The notes beneath the pieces are model-generated. The model made no database searches, was not told the origin of the DNA, and saw only the letters and a program-made list of their open reading frames with translations. Positions 32,897-39,365 of a stretch of 39,365 bases of DNA are shown here, piece after piece. The translations under genes and the position numbers were made by a program. The stretch is from Bacillus tuaregi (lineage in GTDB: Bacteria > Bacillota > Bacilli > Bacillales > Cytobacillaceae), in NCBI RefSeq assembly GCF_900104575.1, contig NZ_LT629731.1:4063346-4102710 (forward strand). Reading direction: 5' to 3'. How positions within the stretch are numbered: position 1 is the stretch's first letter; each line of letters opens with the position of its first letter.

Positions 32897-33739
32897 ATGG
32901 ATTTTATTGAAATAGTGAAAGCTATTATTCTTGGCATGGTAGAAGGATTAACAGAGTTTGCACCTGTTTCCTCTACCGGTCACATGATCATTGTCGATGA
33001 TATGTGGCTAAAATCTGAAGAATTCTTAACAAAATATGTAGCTAATACGTTCAAGGTCGTAATCCAGCTAGGGTCCATCCTAGCTTCCGTCATTGTCTTT
33101 AAGGATCGTTTTATCGATATCCTTGGGCTAAATCGCCTTTTCAATAAGAAGACGGTTGTAGCATCACATGGAGGCGGTCATTTTAATCTACTTCATGTGA
33201 TTGTTGGTTTAATTCCAGCCGGTATCCTTGGTGTTTTATTCGAGGATTATATTGATGAGCATCTATTTTCGATAGAGACAGTTGCTATCGGTTTGATTCT
33301 TGGTGCAATACTTATGATTATTGCTGATAGATTTGGAGGAAAGCGTCCTTCCGTTAACTCCCTTGATGAAATCACCTACAAGCACGCCTTTATTGTTGGG
33401 CTGGTACAATGTTTTTCCCTCTGGCCGGGGTTCTCACGTTCAGGTGCAACCATCTCGGGTGGTGTCTTGTTTGGACTCAATCACAGGACCGCGGCTGATT
33501 TTACCTTTATCATGGCTGTACCAATTATGGCTGGTGCCAGCTTTATTTCACTCTTGAAAAATTGGCAATACTTCTCAATGGATTACTTACCATTTTTTAT
33601 CGCCGGCTTTATCAGTGCATTTATATTTGCCTTAATTTCTATCCGCTTCTTCCTGAAGCTGATTAATAAGGTCAAGCTAGTACCGTTTGCTATTTATCGT
33701 ATTATTGTAGCTGCCGTGATTTTTCTGTTATATTTCTAA
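32897..33739 (+). CDS. uppP: Undecaprenyl-diphosphatase UppP (BacA)
   Basis: Membrane phosphatase that converts undecaprenyl diphosphate to the monophosphate lipid carrier for peptidoglycan and teichoic acid synthesis, and gives some bacitracin tolerance. The 280 residues carry both active-site regions: EGLTEFAPVSSTGHM (Glu-rich motif and Ser-Thr-Gly-His) and WPGFSRSGATISGG (PGxSRSG). Eight or so helices are predicted. An AAGGAG lies 11 nt before the ATG. It follows the DedA gene, probably co-transcribed, and ends in a strong terminator. Confidence 0.95.
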   Translation: MDFIEIVKAIILGMVEGLTEFAPVSSTGHMIIVDDMWLKSEEFLTKYVANTFKVVIQLGSILASVIVFKDRFIDILGLNRLFNKKTVVASHGGGHFNLLHVIVGLIPAGILGVLFEDYIDEHLFSIETVAIGLILGAILMIIADRFGGKRPSVNSLDEITYKHAFIVGLVQCFSLWPGFSRSGATISGGVLFGLNHRTAADFTFIMAVPIMAGASFISLLKNWQYFSMDYLPFFIAGFISAFIFALISIRFFLKLINKVKLVPFAIYRIIVAAVIFLLYF

Positions 33740-33743
33740 TATG

Positions 33744-33782
33744 AAAAGGGACTCCTACTTAATTAGCAGGAGTCCCTTTTTG
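33744..33782 (+). terminator. Terminator of uppP
   Basis: AAAAGGGACTCCT (33744-33756) pairs with AGGAGTCCCTTTT (33768-33780), with an 11-nt loop and a following T run. Confidence 0.92.
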
Positions 33783-33848
33783 TTGGATGGATGTACAATT
33801 GTGATGATATCAGGCATGGGTGCGATGAATCGTGTATCTGGTGCTATC

Positions 33849-35093
33849 TTATGATAAAATGCGTTTTTCGCCTTCCAGAGCACGAATTGGTGCTACGTTT
33901 TGTGTGAATTCCAGTGTTCCCAAGTACTTACCCTCTTCGTCTCTAACAGCAAAGTAACGAATGTAGACAAACTTATCTTTAAATGGAATCCAGAAATCCT
34001 CTACATCCTTTTTACCAGATTTGAAATCTCGTAAAAGCTCTTCTACGACATGAACACTTTGCGGCGGATGACAGTTTTGCACTGTACGACCGATAACAGC
34101 CTTCGTTCTTGCAAAGATTCTTTCTTTTCCATGAGAGAAGTAACGAACAACATCATTCTCATCGATGAACGTCAGATCAACAGGCAGATGATTCATCAAT
34201 GTCTCTAATTGCTTCAGTGATACAATTCCTGTTTCAAAACGGATAAATCCGTCTTCCTTTACCTCTTCTACGGTTTCTTCTTCAACTGCAAGTGGATGGC
34301 GTTCAGGCTTCCACACACCGGCAGGGGATGTTAAACAGAAGCCAATTTCATCACTTTCAGCAGCAATTTTTACCCACTCATCCTCTGTTAATGTTTGAAG
34401 GGCCATTGGGAAAAGAATATTTTCTTCTTTAAAAATCATTTCAGATACTTCTTTAATTACATGCTTAAGAACACCGATTACTTCCATTTTATTTCCCTGA
34501 TACTCTGTTAAAAATGCCTTTGCTTCTTTAATCGCAAGGCGAATTGCATCATCTACTCCCCACATAACCTTTGTCGGACCGTCGATTCCATATTTCTCAA
34601 GGTAAGGGAACAGTAGGTTTTCTTTTCTCGAATAATGCTTATCTACATCTAATAATAGATTCAAATCCTCAAGCAGTTTAAATCGATTTTCATCGGAATC
34701 TACTTTTTCAAAGCGTTCCATATGCAAGGAAAGCTTGAAATTGACAAGCATATCAATTTCCTTATTCTCTAGCTTCCAGGTGTGAATTGGATGTCCTGGC
34801 TGATCCTCTGGGTTGTCAGAGCGATGAATTTCTTCAATAGACCCTTTAAAAATTGCTGTGTGAACAGAGCAAAGTCGCTGTACTTCCTCTACTGGAATAC
34901 CTTCTTCAACCATCAAGTCATGCTCCATTTGCGAAATTTCCGCTACAGTTACATCGCCAACTGCTTCTTCAAATCTTGCTTTTACCTCGTCAACACTTTT
35001 ACCAGCATGAAGCTCTTTAATGATTTCCTTTAGCATTGCTTGGCGTTCAGTTTTGTTTTCCATTACTTCACGATTATTAATAAATTCACTCAT
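33849..35093 (-). CDS. DUF438/hemerythrin/PAS-domain protein
   Basis: A cytosolic 414-residue protein with three parts: an N-terminal DUF438 domain (about 17-85, with KEIIKELHAGKSVDEVKARFEE), a hemerythrin-like helical domain (about 90-240) and a PAS domain (about 295-405). The hemerythrin part supplies candidate Fe ligands in HPIHTWKLEN, HMERFE, DKHYSRKENLLFPYLE and FKEENILFPM. The PAS part contains FIDENDVVRYFSHGKERIF and VIGRTVQNCHPPQS. Such proteins are linked to sensing or handling O2 or NO at iron centres. It lies 45 nt downstream of a DUF1858 gene, behind an FNR-like promoter. The signal and output are unknown. Confidence 0.87.
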   Translation of the reverse strand: MSEFINNREVMENKTERQAMLKEIIKELHAGKSVDEVKARFEEAVGDVTVAEISQMEHDLMVEEGIPVEEVQRLCSVHTAIFKGSIEEIHRSDNPEDQPGHPIHTWKLENKEIDMLVNFKLSLHMERFEKVDSDENRFKLLEDLNLLLDVDKHYSRKENLLFPYLEKYGIDGPTKVMWGVDDAIRLAIKEAKAFLTEYQGNKMEVIGVLKHVIKEVSEMIFKEENILFPMALQTLTEDEWVKIAAESDEIGFCLTSPAGVWKPERHPLAVEEETVEEVKEDGFIRFETGIVSLKQLETLMNHLPVDLTFIDENDVVRYFSHGKERIFARTKAVIGRTVQNCHPPQSVHVVEELLRDFKSGKKDVEDFWIPFKDKFVYIRYFAVRDEEGKYLGTLEFTQNVAPIRALEGEKRILS

Positions 35094-35138
35094 GATTCCA
35101 TCCTCCTAAAATCAATTTGTTCGTATTTTTTAACGTAC

Positions 35139-35366
35139 CTATTGCTTAACGGTATATCCGTTACGTTCGAATGTTTGCACGATATCAGCCAGCTCGATTC
35201 CCTTCATGCGTGCTCCCTTGGCAATTGTCATCACTCGGCCTGCTGTCTGTAGCATTCCAGCCTTCGTGATTTGATCAAAGCCGAGCTCCTTCATGATTTC
35301 CATCACATTTGGATCTTCTGTACATATTTCATAAACTGTCTTTTGAAAGTCGATTGTTTTTTCCAT
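35139..35366 (-). CDS. DUF1858 (ScdA-N-like) protein
   Basis: A 75-residue protein matching DUF1858, the small helical domain also found at the N-terminus of ScdA/Ric iron-sulfur repair proteins (TVYEICTEDPNVMEIMKELGFDQITKAGMLQTAGRVMTIAKG). The conserved pattern of an acidic loop before MxxLGF is clear. I start at the ATG at 35366 with GGGGTGA 9 nt upstream; the GTG at 35378 lies within that ribosome binding site. It is the first gene of a likely operon with the DUF438/hemerythrin/PAS gene. The promoter carries FNR- and Fur-like sites, which suggests induction when oxygen falls. Confidence 0.88.
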   Translation of the reverse strand: MEKTIDFQKTVYEICTEDPNVMEIMKELGFDQITKAGMLQTAGRVMTIAKGARMKGIELADIVQTFERNGYTVKQ

Positions 35367-35428
35367 TTTTTTACTCACCCCGTTAGTGAGAATTTATCTT
35401 AACTTTATTCATGTTTTATATATTATCG

Positions 35429-35445
35429 ATGAGAACAATTCTCAT
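35429..35445. promoter_or_regulatory. Perfect palindrome, Fur-family-like operator
   Basis: ATGAGAACAATTCTCAT is a perfect palindrome (7-nt arms and a 3-nt centre). The inner 15 nt fit the 7-1-7 Fur-family layout and match TGATAATnATTATCA at 11 of 14 positions. It starts at the predicted transcription start of the DUF1858 operon, a good place for a repressor. GTGAGAATTT also occurs at 35386-35395 and 35501-35510. Confidence 0.5.
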
Positions 35446-35451
35446 ATTGAA

Positions 35452-35457
35452 AGTATA
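35452..35457 (-). promoter_or_regulatory. -10 box of the DUF1858 operon
   Basis: TATACT on the minus strand. With a start about 7 nt further on (near 35445), the FNR-like site at 35478-35493 is centred at about -41. No good -35 box exists, as expected for an activator-dependent class II promoter. Confidence 0.55.
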
Positions 35458-35477
35458 CTCCTTCTAAATATAATCAA

Positions 35478-35493
35478 AGTGATGAATATCACG
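35478..35493. promoter_or_regulatory. FNR-like activator site upstream of DUF1858
   Basis: AGTGATGAATATCACG matches TGTGA-N6-TCACA at 8 of 10 positions and is symmetric. Its centre (35485.5) falls about 41 nt upstream of the start predicted from TATACT, the canonical spacing for FNR/CRP class II activation. Confidence 0.6.
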
Positions 35494-35646
35494 TTCGAAA
35501 GTGAGAATTTCCGTAATTGTTAACAAAGTGTGGACATCAGTAATAGAAGAAGTGGACATGAATATATATAGATAGACAGGCACTCCGTTATATCGTCTTG
35601 ACCCAGTAGATTAGATCAATACGTTGCTTGAAGGAGTTGATACAAA

Positions 35647-36036
35647 ATGAAACCGGCTATACCTATCGTTGGACTTATCATTACCATAATTCTATTAATC
35701 TACTTAGAATCACCTTATTCTCTAATAAATAAAGATCATGTTACCATCTCCAGTATTCCGAATGAGGTCATACGAGCTGAGATTCAAGGAGTGGACGAAG
35801 GGTTAATTAGTGAACCAGCTGTTACAGGAGAAGAATCGAATGAAAGCGGCACCGAGGATATCGAAGGATTAACGCAGGAATACATGCTGGAAATGATTCT
35901 TGAGGACAAAACAATAAGGGATGACTATACAGTGGAAACCTTTAGAGAATATGAGATTTACAAAAATGAGCAAGGTGAAGTCATCAAAAAGGTCCCTACC
36001 TCCAACTTTGATTTTATACGTTATTATAATAGATAG
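35647..36036 (+). CDS. Small membrane-anchored protein of unknown function
   Basis: A 129-residue product with one N-terminal hydrophobic segment (about 5-22, IPIVGLIITIILLIYLE) that is either a signal anchor or an uncleaved signal. The remainder is very acidic: a Glu/Ser/Thr/Gly-rich linker (about 55-75) and an extracellular segment rich in Glu, Asp and Tyr (EYMLEMILEDKTIRDDYTVETFREYEIYKN). AAGGAG with 10 nt spacing supports the ATG. It is a single gene with its own terminator, divergent from the DUF1858 operon. I recognise no family and assign no function. Confidence 0.7.
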   Translation: MKPAIPIVGLIITIILLIYLESPYSLINKDHVTISSIPNEVIRAEIQGVDEGLISEPAVTGEESNESGTEDIEGLTQEYMLEMILEDKTIRDDYTVETFREYEIYKNEQGEVIKKVPTSNFDFIRYYNR

Positions 36037-36038
36037 GA

Positions 36039-36077
36039 AAAAGCAGTGCTGGATGTAAGCACTGCTTTATTTTTTAA
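36039..36077 (+). terminator. Terminator of the small anchored-protein gene
   Basis: AAAGCAGTGCT and AGCACTGCTTT form an 11-bp stem with a 7-nt loop, followed by ATTTTTT. The T tract joins the edge of element copy C. Confidence 0.88.
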
Positions 36078-36134
36078 AGGTAGTTTATCGAGCGAGCTCA
36101 GGTAATCCGGACGCAAATTCTACGGGCGAATTTG
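36073..36134. mobile_element. PATE/IS605-end-like element, half copy C
   Basis: Read on the minus strand this is nearly identical to the first ~62 bp of copy A (16773-16834): CAAATTCGCCCGTAGAATTT, CCGGATTACCTGAGCTCGCT and CGATAAACTACCTTT. The right half with TTAACTTCATTC is missing. It lies 10 nt beyond the stop of the DUF2935 gene. It shows that the left half can exist alone. Confidence 0.75.
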
Positions 36135-36144
36135 ATATAGATTC

Positions 36145-36576
36145 TTATGGCTGCTGCTGATATAGAAGGGCTTGAGCAATCCCGACAAAGTATTCTGACT
36201 CGCGAATAATATGATCTAAGACGACTTTCGCGGTTGGATTTGCGCTCACGACCTTGCTCTCGTTTTTGATTTGCTGACAAAGCTTGATGAACTGCAGGCT
36301 TTGCTGCAGACAAAAGGAAACTAAATGCATCACCTGCTGCTGCAGAGCTTGGGTAATTTTATATCCTGTACGAGTAACCGTCTCAATAAACCGTATCACC
36401 TTCTGATGTGTTTCACTAAGTGCTGCCTCCCATTCCTCCAAGGCTTCTACATACTTTGCTTCAAGATTTGGTACAAGTGACCTGATTACCACCGTATGTT
36501 CAGCTTCCTGCTGCTTCCAAAATTCAGCTTCATCCAAAATACGTAAAGGCATTTGTGACCCATAATAAAATTGCAA
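36145..36576 (-). CDS. DUF2935 domain protein
   Basis: A 143-residue soluble helical protein. The segments FWKQQEAEHTVVIRSLVPNLEAKYVEALEEWE and NPTAKVVLDHIIRESEYFVGIAQAL match the DUF2935 family (Bacillus and Clostridium proteins of ~130-270 residues with a four-helix, ferritin- or hemerythrin-like arrangement). The conserved Glu and His in QEAEHT and HIIRESEYF are placed to bind metal, but no activity is known. It has the length of a single DUF2935 repeat, where many homologues have two. A GGGGGGAAT-type ribosome binding site lies just upstream. It is transcribed alone. Confidence 0.8.
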   Translation of the reverse strand: MQFYYGSQMPLRILDEAEFWKQQEAEHTVVIRSLVPNLEAKYVEALEEWEAALSETHQKVIRFIETVTRTGYKITQALQQQVMHLVSFCLQQSLQFIKLCQQIKNESKVVSANPTAKVVLDHIIRESEYFVGIAQALLYQQQP

Positions 36577-36694
36577 AGCATTCCCCCCTTGTACATGTTC
36601 ATAACAGTACAGTATATGGGAGAATCGATTAATTATGCTTAAAGCCCCCTATTGACTATATCAATCAACCTGTTTGTTTCAAACATAATTATGT

Positions 36695-36700
36695 TATGAT
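36695..36700 (+). promoter_or_regulatory. Extended -10 of the sodium-dependent transporter gene
   Basis: TGTTATGAT gives an extended -10 (TATGAT at 36695-36700) with no good -35 (TTTGTT, spacing 16). The start codon lies 42 nt downstream, with GGAGG in between. Confidence 0.45.
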
Positions 36701-36742
36701 GTTACAAGACATGAAAGGTTCAACGTATTTGGAGGAATTTCT

Positions 36743-38089
36743 ATGGAAAAAAAGACAGAAAAGTGGTCATCGAAGCTGGGATTCATATTATCCTCAGCAG
36801 GTGCTGCCATTGGTTTGGGAGCAATATGGAAATTTCCGTACGTCACAGGAATTAGCGGTGGCGGAGCATTTTTTCTTATCTTTGTTATTTTTACATTAAT
36901 AATCGGTCTTCCGATGCTAATCTCAGAGTTTATTATTGGACGCGGCACTGGTAGAGAAGCGATTAGCGCATATAAAGCTTTGGCACCAAAGAGCTTGTGG
37001 ATAAACATCGGTCGCCTTGGAGTAGCTGGCTGCTTTCTACTTCTCTCTTTTTATTGTGTTGTTGGGGGCTGGGTCTTAATTTACAGCCTGTTATCAATTT
37101 TTGGTCGTGTCATTCATCCCGGTGCGAATTATCCAGAGTTATTCGGCATGGTAACTAGCAGCCCGGGTATTACATTATTAGGACTCGCTAGCTTTTTACT
37201 TATTAACATTGTCATCATTGCCTTAGGTGTTCAAAATGGTATTGAAAAGGCAAATAAATATATGATGCCACTGCTTTTCATCTTTTTTATTATTCTAGTT
37301 GTCCGCTCGTTAACATTGGAAGGTGCAATCGAGGGTGTGAGGTTTTTCCTTGAGCCAGACTTTTCCGAAATGACAAGTCAATCTGTGCTATATGCTCTAG
37401 GTCAGTCCTTTTTTGCCTTAGCAGTTGGATTTTCCTGTATGGTTACCTATAGTTCTTATTTAGATAAAAATGTCAGCATTCCTGCATCAGCAAGTTCAGT
37501 AGTGTTCATGAATATTTTTGTCTCATTGCTTGCTGGACTGGCTATTTTCCCTGTTGTCTTTTCCTTCGGATTGGAGCCCACAGAGGGACCTGGACTTCTC
37601 TTTATTGTCCTGCCGACAGTCTTTGGCCAGCTGCCATTTGGAGAATTGTTTCTTAGCTTATTTTTAATCCTGTTTCTTTTTGCTACACTCACCTCTTCCT
37701 TTAGCTTATTAGAAATTATTGTGGCAGCTTTTACAGCTAACGGAAAATATTCGCGCAAACGAGTTTCCTGGATTTCAGGCTTCATTGTATTTATTGCCGG
37801 TATTCCTGCTGCATTATCATCCAGCCTACTAGCGGACTTTAAGTGGTTTGACAGGACTGTATTTGACCTAACTGATTATTTGGTCAGCAACATTATGCTC
37901 CCGCTCGGAAACTTACTAATCGCATTCTTTATTATTTATAAAATGAATCAAACTCTTGTAAAACAAGAGTTTTTCCAAGCTAATACATTAAGTCAGTCTT
38001 CCCTGCAAGCCTGGAAGCTATTAATGACATGGGTTGTCCCCATTGTCATCATCCTCGTATTCCTAAGTACAACCGGCATCATAGGTTAA
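36743..38089 (+). CDS. Sodium-dependent transporter (NSS/SNF family)
   Basis: Secondary Na+ symporter of the neurotransmitter:sodium symporter family, usually for amino acids. The 448 residues have about 11-12 helices. The first carries WSSKLGFILSSAGAAIGLGAIWKFPYVTGISGGGAFF, the Na+/substrate site of the family, and the second is LPMLISEFIIGRGTGR. The bacterial 11-12 helix type resembles Bacillus YhdH/YocR. GGAGG lies 7 nt before the ATG. It is a single gene, followed directly by palindrome R2, whose hairpin and T run may terminate it. The substrate cannot be predicted from sequence. Confidence 0.9.
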   Translation: MEKKTEKWSSKLGFILSSAGAAIGLGAIWKFPYVTGISGGGAFFLIFVIFTLIIGLPMLISEFIIGRGTGREAISAYKALAPKSLWINIGRLGVAGCFLLLSFYCVVGGWVLIYSLLSIFGRVIHPGANYPELFGMVTSSPGITLLGLASFLLINIVIIALGVQNGIEKANKYMMPLLFIFFIILVVRSLTLEGAIEGVRFFLEPDFSEMTSQSVLYALGQSFFALAVGFSCMVTYSSYLDKNVSIPASASSVVFMNIFVSLLAGLAIFPVVFSFGLEPTEGPGLLFIVLPTVFGQLPFGELFLSLFLILFLFATLTSSFSLLEIIVAAFTANGKYSRKRVSWISGFIVFIAGIPAALSSSLLADFKWFDRTVFDLTDYLVSNIMLPLGNLLIAFFIIYKMNQTLVKQEFFQANTLSQSSLQAWKLLMTWVVPIVIILVFLSTTGIIG

Positions 38090-38092
38090 CTC

Positions 38093-38156
38093 GGTGTCAG
38101 GCACCTAAAAAGACAAATGGTAGCCATTTGTCTTTTTAGGTGCCTGACACCTTTTT
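38093..38156. repeat. 60-nt palindromic repeat, copy R2 (also a likely terminator)
   Basis: GGTGTCAGGCACC and GGTGCCTGACACC form the outer arms, and AAAAAGACAAATGG and CCATTTGTCTTTTT the inner arms, with a loop of only a few nt. It starts 4 nt after the transporter stop and is followed by CTTTTTG, so it should terminate transcription. Same family as R1 (5871) and R3 (38563). Confidence 0.88.
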
Positions 38157-38343
38157 GTTTTACACATATATTAATTAATATTGATAGACATATATAATTA
38201 ATGCATGCTAAAATGTGAATAAGTGAACAATGTATCAATAATTGTTCTTCTTACAAAATAAACATTCAATGAATATTCAAATTCTTTTAGAAAATTTTGT
38301 GTTAGAATGTGAATAAATACACAAATATGGAAGGGAGAAATAT

Positions 38344-38523
38344 ATGATGGGAGTATGCAAGATTTGTAATAAAGAGCTTAAAGATAGCGAATGGATAAAA
38401 ATCGACCATAGGAACAGACTAACTCATTGTACATGCGACAGCCTGCGATCTGACCTAAAGGACCTTGATACGTACAAGAATATTAAAAATAAATACAACT
38501 TATACATCAAAGTGGCAAATTAA
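38344..38523 (+). CDS. 59-residue Cys-rich (zinc-ribbon-like) small protein
   Basis: The ATG at 38344 (or the next one, 38347) is preceded by GGAAGGGAG about 7 nt away. The frame ends at a TAA at 38521-38523. The product is MMGVCKICNKELKDSEWIKI at the start, with a C-x2-C pair (Cys5, Cys8) and His28/Cys29/Cys31 (THCTCDS), a pattern that could bind one zinc. The rest is charged and lysine-rich (DLKDLDTYKNIKNKYNLY). The gene lies between palindromes R2 and R3 and has an extended -10-like TGTTAGAAT upstream (near 38303). I do not recognise the family. Confidence 0.65.
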   Translation: MMGVCKICNKELKDSEWIKIDHRNRLTHCTCDSLRSDLKDLDTYKNIKNKYNLYIKVAN

Positions 38524-38562
38524 TGCTGTTGATAACCAATTATGTAAACCCTTTCACAATTT

Positions 38563-38623
38563 GGTGTCAGACACCCTAAAAAGACAATTTCCATCTATCT
38601 GTCCTTTTAGGGTACCTGACATC
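38563..38623. repeat. 60-nt palindromic repeat, copy R3 (diverged)
   Basis: GGTGTCAGACACCCTAAAAA at the left and TTTTAGGGTACCTGACATC at the right pair imperfectly. The inner arms AAAAAGACAATTT and CTGTCCTTTT have drifted, so the centre no longer pairs fully. Same outline and length as R1 and R2. Confidence 0.78.
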
Positions 38624-38737
38624 ACATCATATCATATCCACTACTCAAATCCAAATCCTTATCTCTCTTTCCTAACCCACCAGTTCAATATTATATAGAG
38701 TTTACTACTATTAGTACTACAAAGGAGAAATTAGACT

Positions 38738-38960
38738 ATGGCAACCACACTTAAAAGCTTCGCTCTATCTGGGATTGAAGGTCAGATTGTTGAAGTCGAG
38801 ACAGACGTACTTTTCGGACCGCCTTCCGTATCTATCGTTGGTCTTGGCGATAAGGCTGTGAGGGAGGCGAAGGAACGCATAGAGGCAGCCATTACTCATA
38901 CACATTTTATTTTTCCTCAGCAGAAAATTGTCTTCAACCTTGCCGCTCTACAAAATTTAC
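38738..38960 (+). pseudogene. comM: comM/yifB-type Mg-chelatase-like ATPase, interrupted after ~70 codons
   Basis: The first ~70 residues match the ComM/YifB N-terminal domain: KSFALSGIEGQIVEVETDV, FGPPSVSIVGLGDKAVREAKERIEAAI and HTHFIFPQQKIVFNLA. Family members are about 500 residues, with a Walker A at about 210-220. Here the frame leaves the family after NLA, reads ALQNLPKLT and stops at 38974. A minus-strand TnpB element follows immediately. AAAGGAG lies 10 nt before the ATG, so the gene had a normal start. The exact junction is probably 38942-38965. ComM is a helicase-like factor for branch migration in natural transformation in Gram-negatives; in Bacilli the role is less clear. Any 3' remainder would be outside the window. 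Confidence 0.75.
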
Positions 38961-39018
38961 CTAAACTTACTTAAATACTACTTAGAGGCAAGTTTTCCAG
39001 TAAACCTTGCTCCCTTGG

Positions 39019-39365
39019 TCAAGCCATAGGATTCAATTTATTTGCACCGCTATTTCTAACGGATGCAATCGGTTTCTCATGATTTGCGAACAAATCATAC
39101 CTTACCGCATAGGTGATACAAGCGAGCTTCCACTTTTTCACCCAGTCCGAGCCAGACAATATTTGTATCTTTTTAGCCATATTAATGGCACTATTTAAGT
39201 CACGAACAATGGTATGTCCACAAGAAAGACAAATAAACAAACGAACCTCCGGTTCTTTCTTTTCTTTATGACCACAAACACAACATTCTTTGGTTGTATT
39301 TCTTTCGTTTACCATTTTATATTGTTTCCCACGTTTAGAAGCAACCCACTGTAATATTTTACGGA
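39019..39365 (-). mobile_element. tnpB: TnpB of an IS605/IS1341-type element, C-terminal part (partial)
   Basis: The minus-strand frame runs off the window at 39365 and stops at 39019. The visible ~115 residues show the TnpB C-terminus: VNERNTTKECCVCGHK with a C-x2-C zinc-knuckle half, FICLSCGHT with the second half, and RDLNSAINMAKK with the third RuvC catalytic Asp. TnpB is the RNA-guided nuclease of IS200/IS605 elements. Its C-terminus continues for about 50 residues past the last motif. Downstream (38940-39018), GCAAGGTTTACTGGAAAACT-TGC forms a hairpin that is likely part of the element's right end and guide-RNA scaffold. No TnpA is visible. Confidence 0.88.

Noticed and set aside
39007-39198. 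63-codon plus-strand ORF at the right end
   Set aside because: It is antisense to the TnpB frame, which has clear zinc-finger and RuvC motifs.

Overview
The window reads as an ordinary chromosomal stretch of a low-GC Gram-positive of the family Bacillaceae (Bacillus, Neobacillus or Mesobacillus-like). The reasons are strong GGAGG-type ribosome binding sites, an aa3-type menaquinol oxidase operon (qoxABCD), an SLH-domain surface protein, a PerR-type operator, an IlvD very close to the Bacillus form, and many rho-independent terminators. No prophage, CRISPR array, rRNA or tRNA was seen.

Layout. 1-2863: cbiMNQO, an ECF-type cobalt transporter, after the tail of an unidentified gene. 2994-4220: a RodA/FtsW-type SEDS glycosyltransferase. 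4288-4389: GGTTAGT-rich intergenic repeats. 4396-5814 (minus): a Dps mini-ferritin with an exact PerR box, and a YibQ-type polysaccharide deacetylase homologue. 5950-9720 (minus): potABCD polyamine ABC transporter. 10029-10295: a small membrane protein. 10513-14335 (minus): qoxABCD. 14901-16535 (minus): an ABC1/UbiB-type kinase. 16997-19165: a SulP anion permease and an ArsR regulator. 19229-20014 (minus): a TIGR00266/AIM24 protein. 20015-20941: a 0.9 kb gap with no gene. 20942-22618: an SLH surface protein with a Gly/Leu/Val-rich repeat region. 22667-23473 (minus): proC. 23713-27118: dcyD facing a three-gene cystine-type ABC transporter. 27408-29087: ilvD. 29304-31984: a GDSL esterase with an ABC-2 exporter. 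32261-33739: DedA and UppP. 33849-35366 (minus): DUF1858 and DUF438/hemerythrin/PAS proteins behind an FNR-like promoter. 35647-38089: a small anchored protein, a DUF2935 protein and a sodium-dependent transporter. 38344-38523: a 59-residue Cys-rich protein. 38738-39365: the first ~70 codons of a comM/yifB gene, cut off by an IS605-type TnpB element that runs off the window.

The genes form independent household modules: metal and polyamine uptake, aerobic respiration, sulfur amino acids, branched-chain amino acids, and envelope lipid-carrier recycling. FNR-like palindromes before DUF1858 and before qox suggest oxygen control at two loci, and the PerR box puts Dps under peroxide control.

The least explained material is intergenic. 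There is a family of ~60-nt palindromes with a shared AAAAAGACAAATG arm (three copies plus a fragment). There is also an IS200/IS605-like, PATE-like element with one full copy, one short copy and one half copy. The full copy lies between a promoter and the SulP gene and carries a Shine-Dalgarno/ATG of its own. No clearly new defence or biosynthetic system was found.
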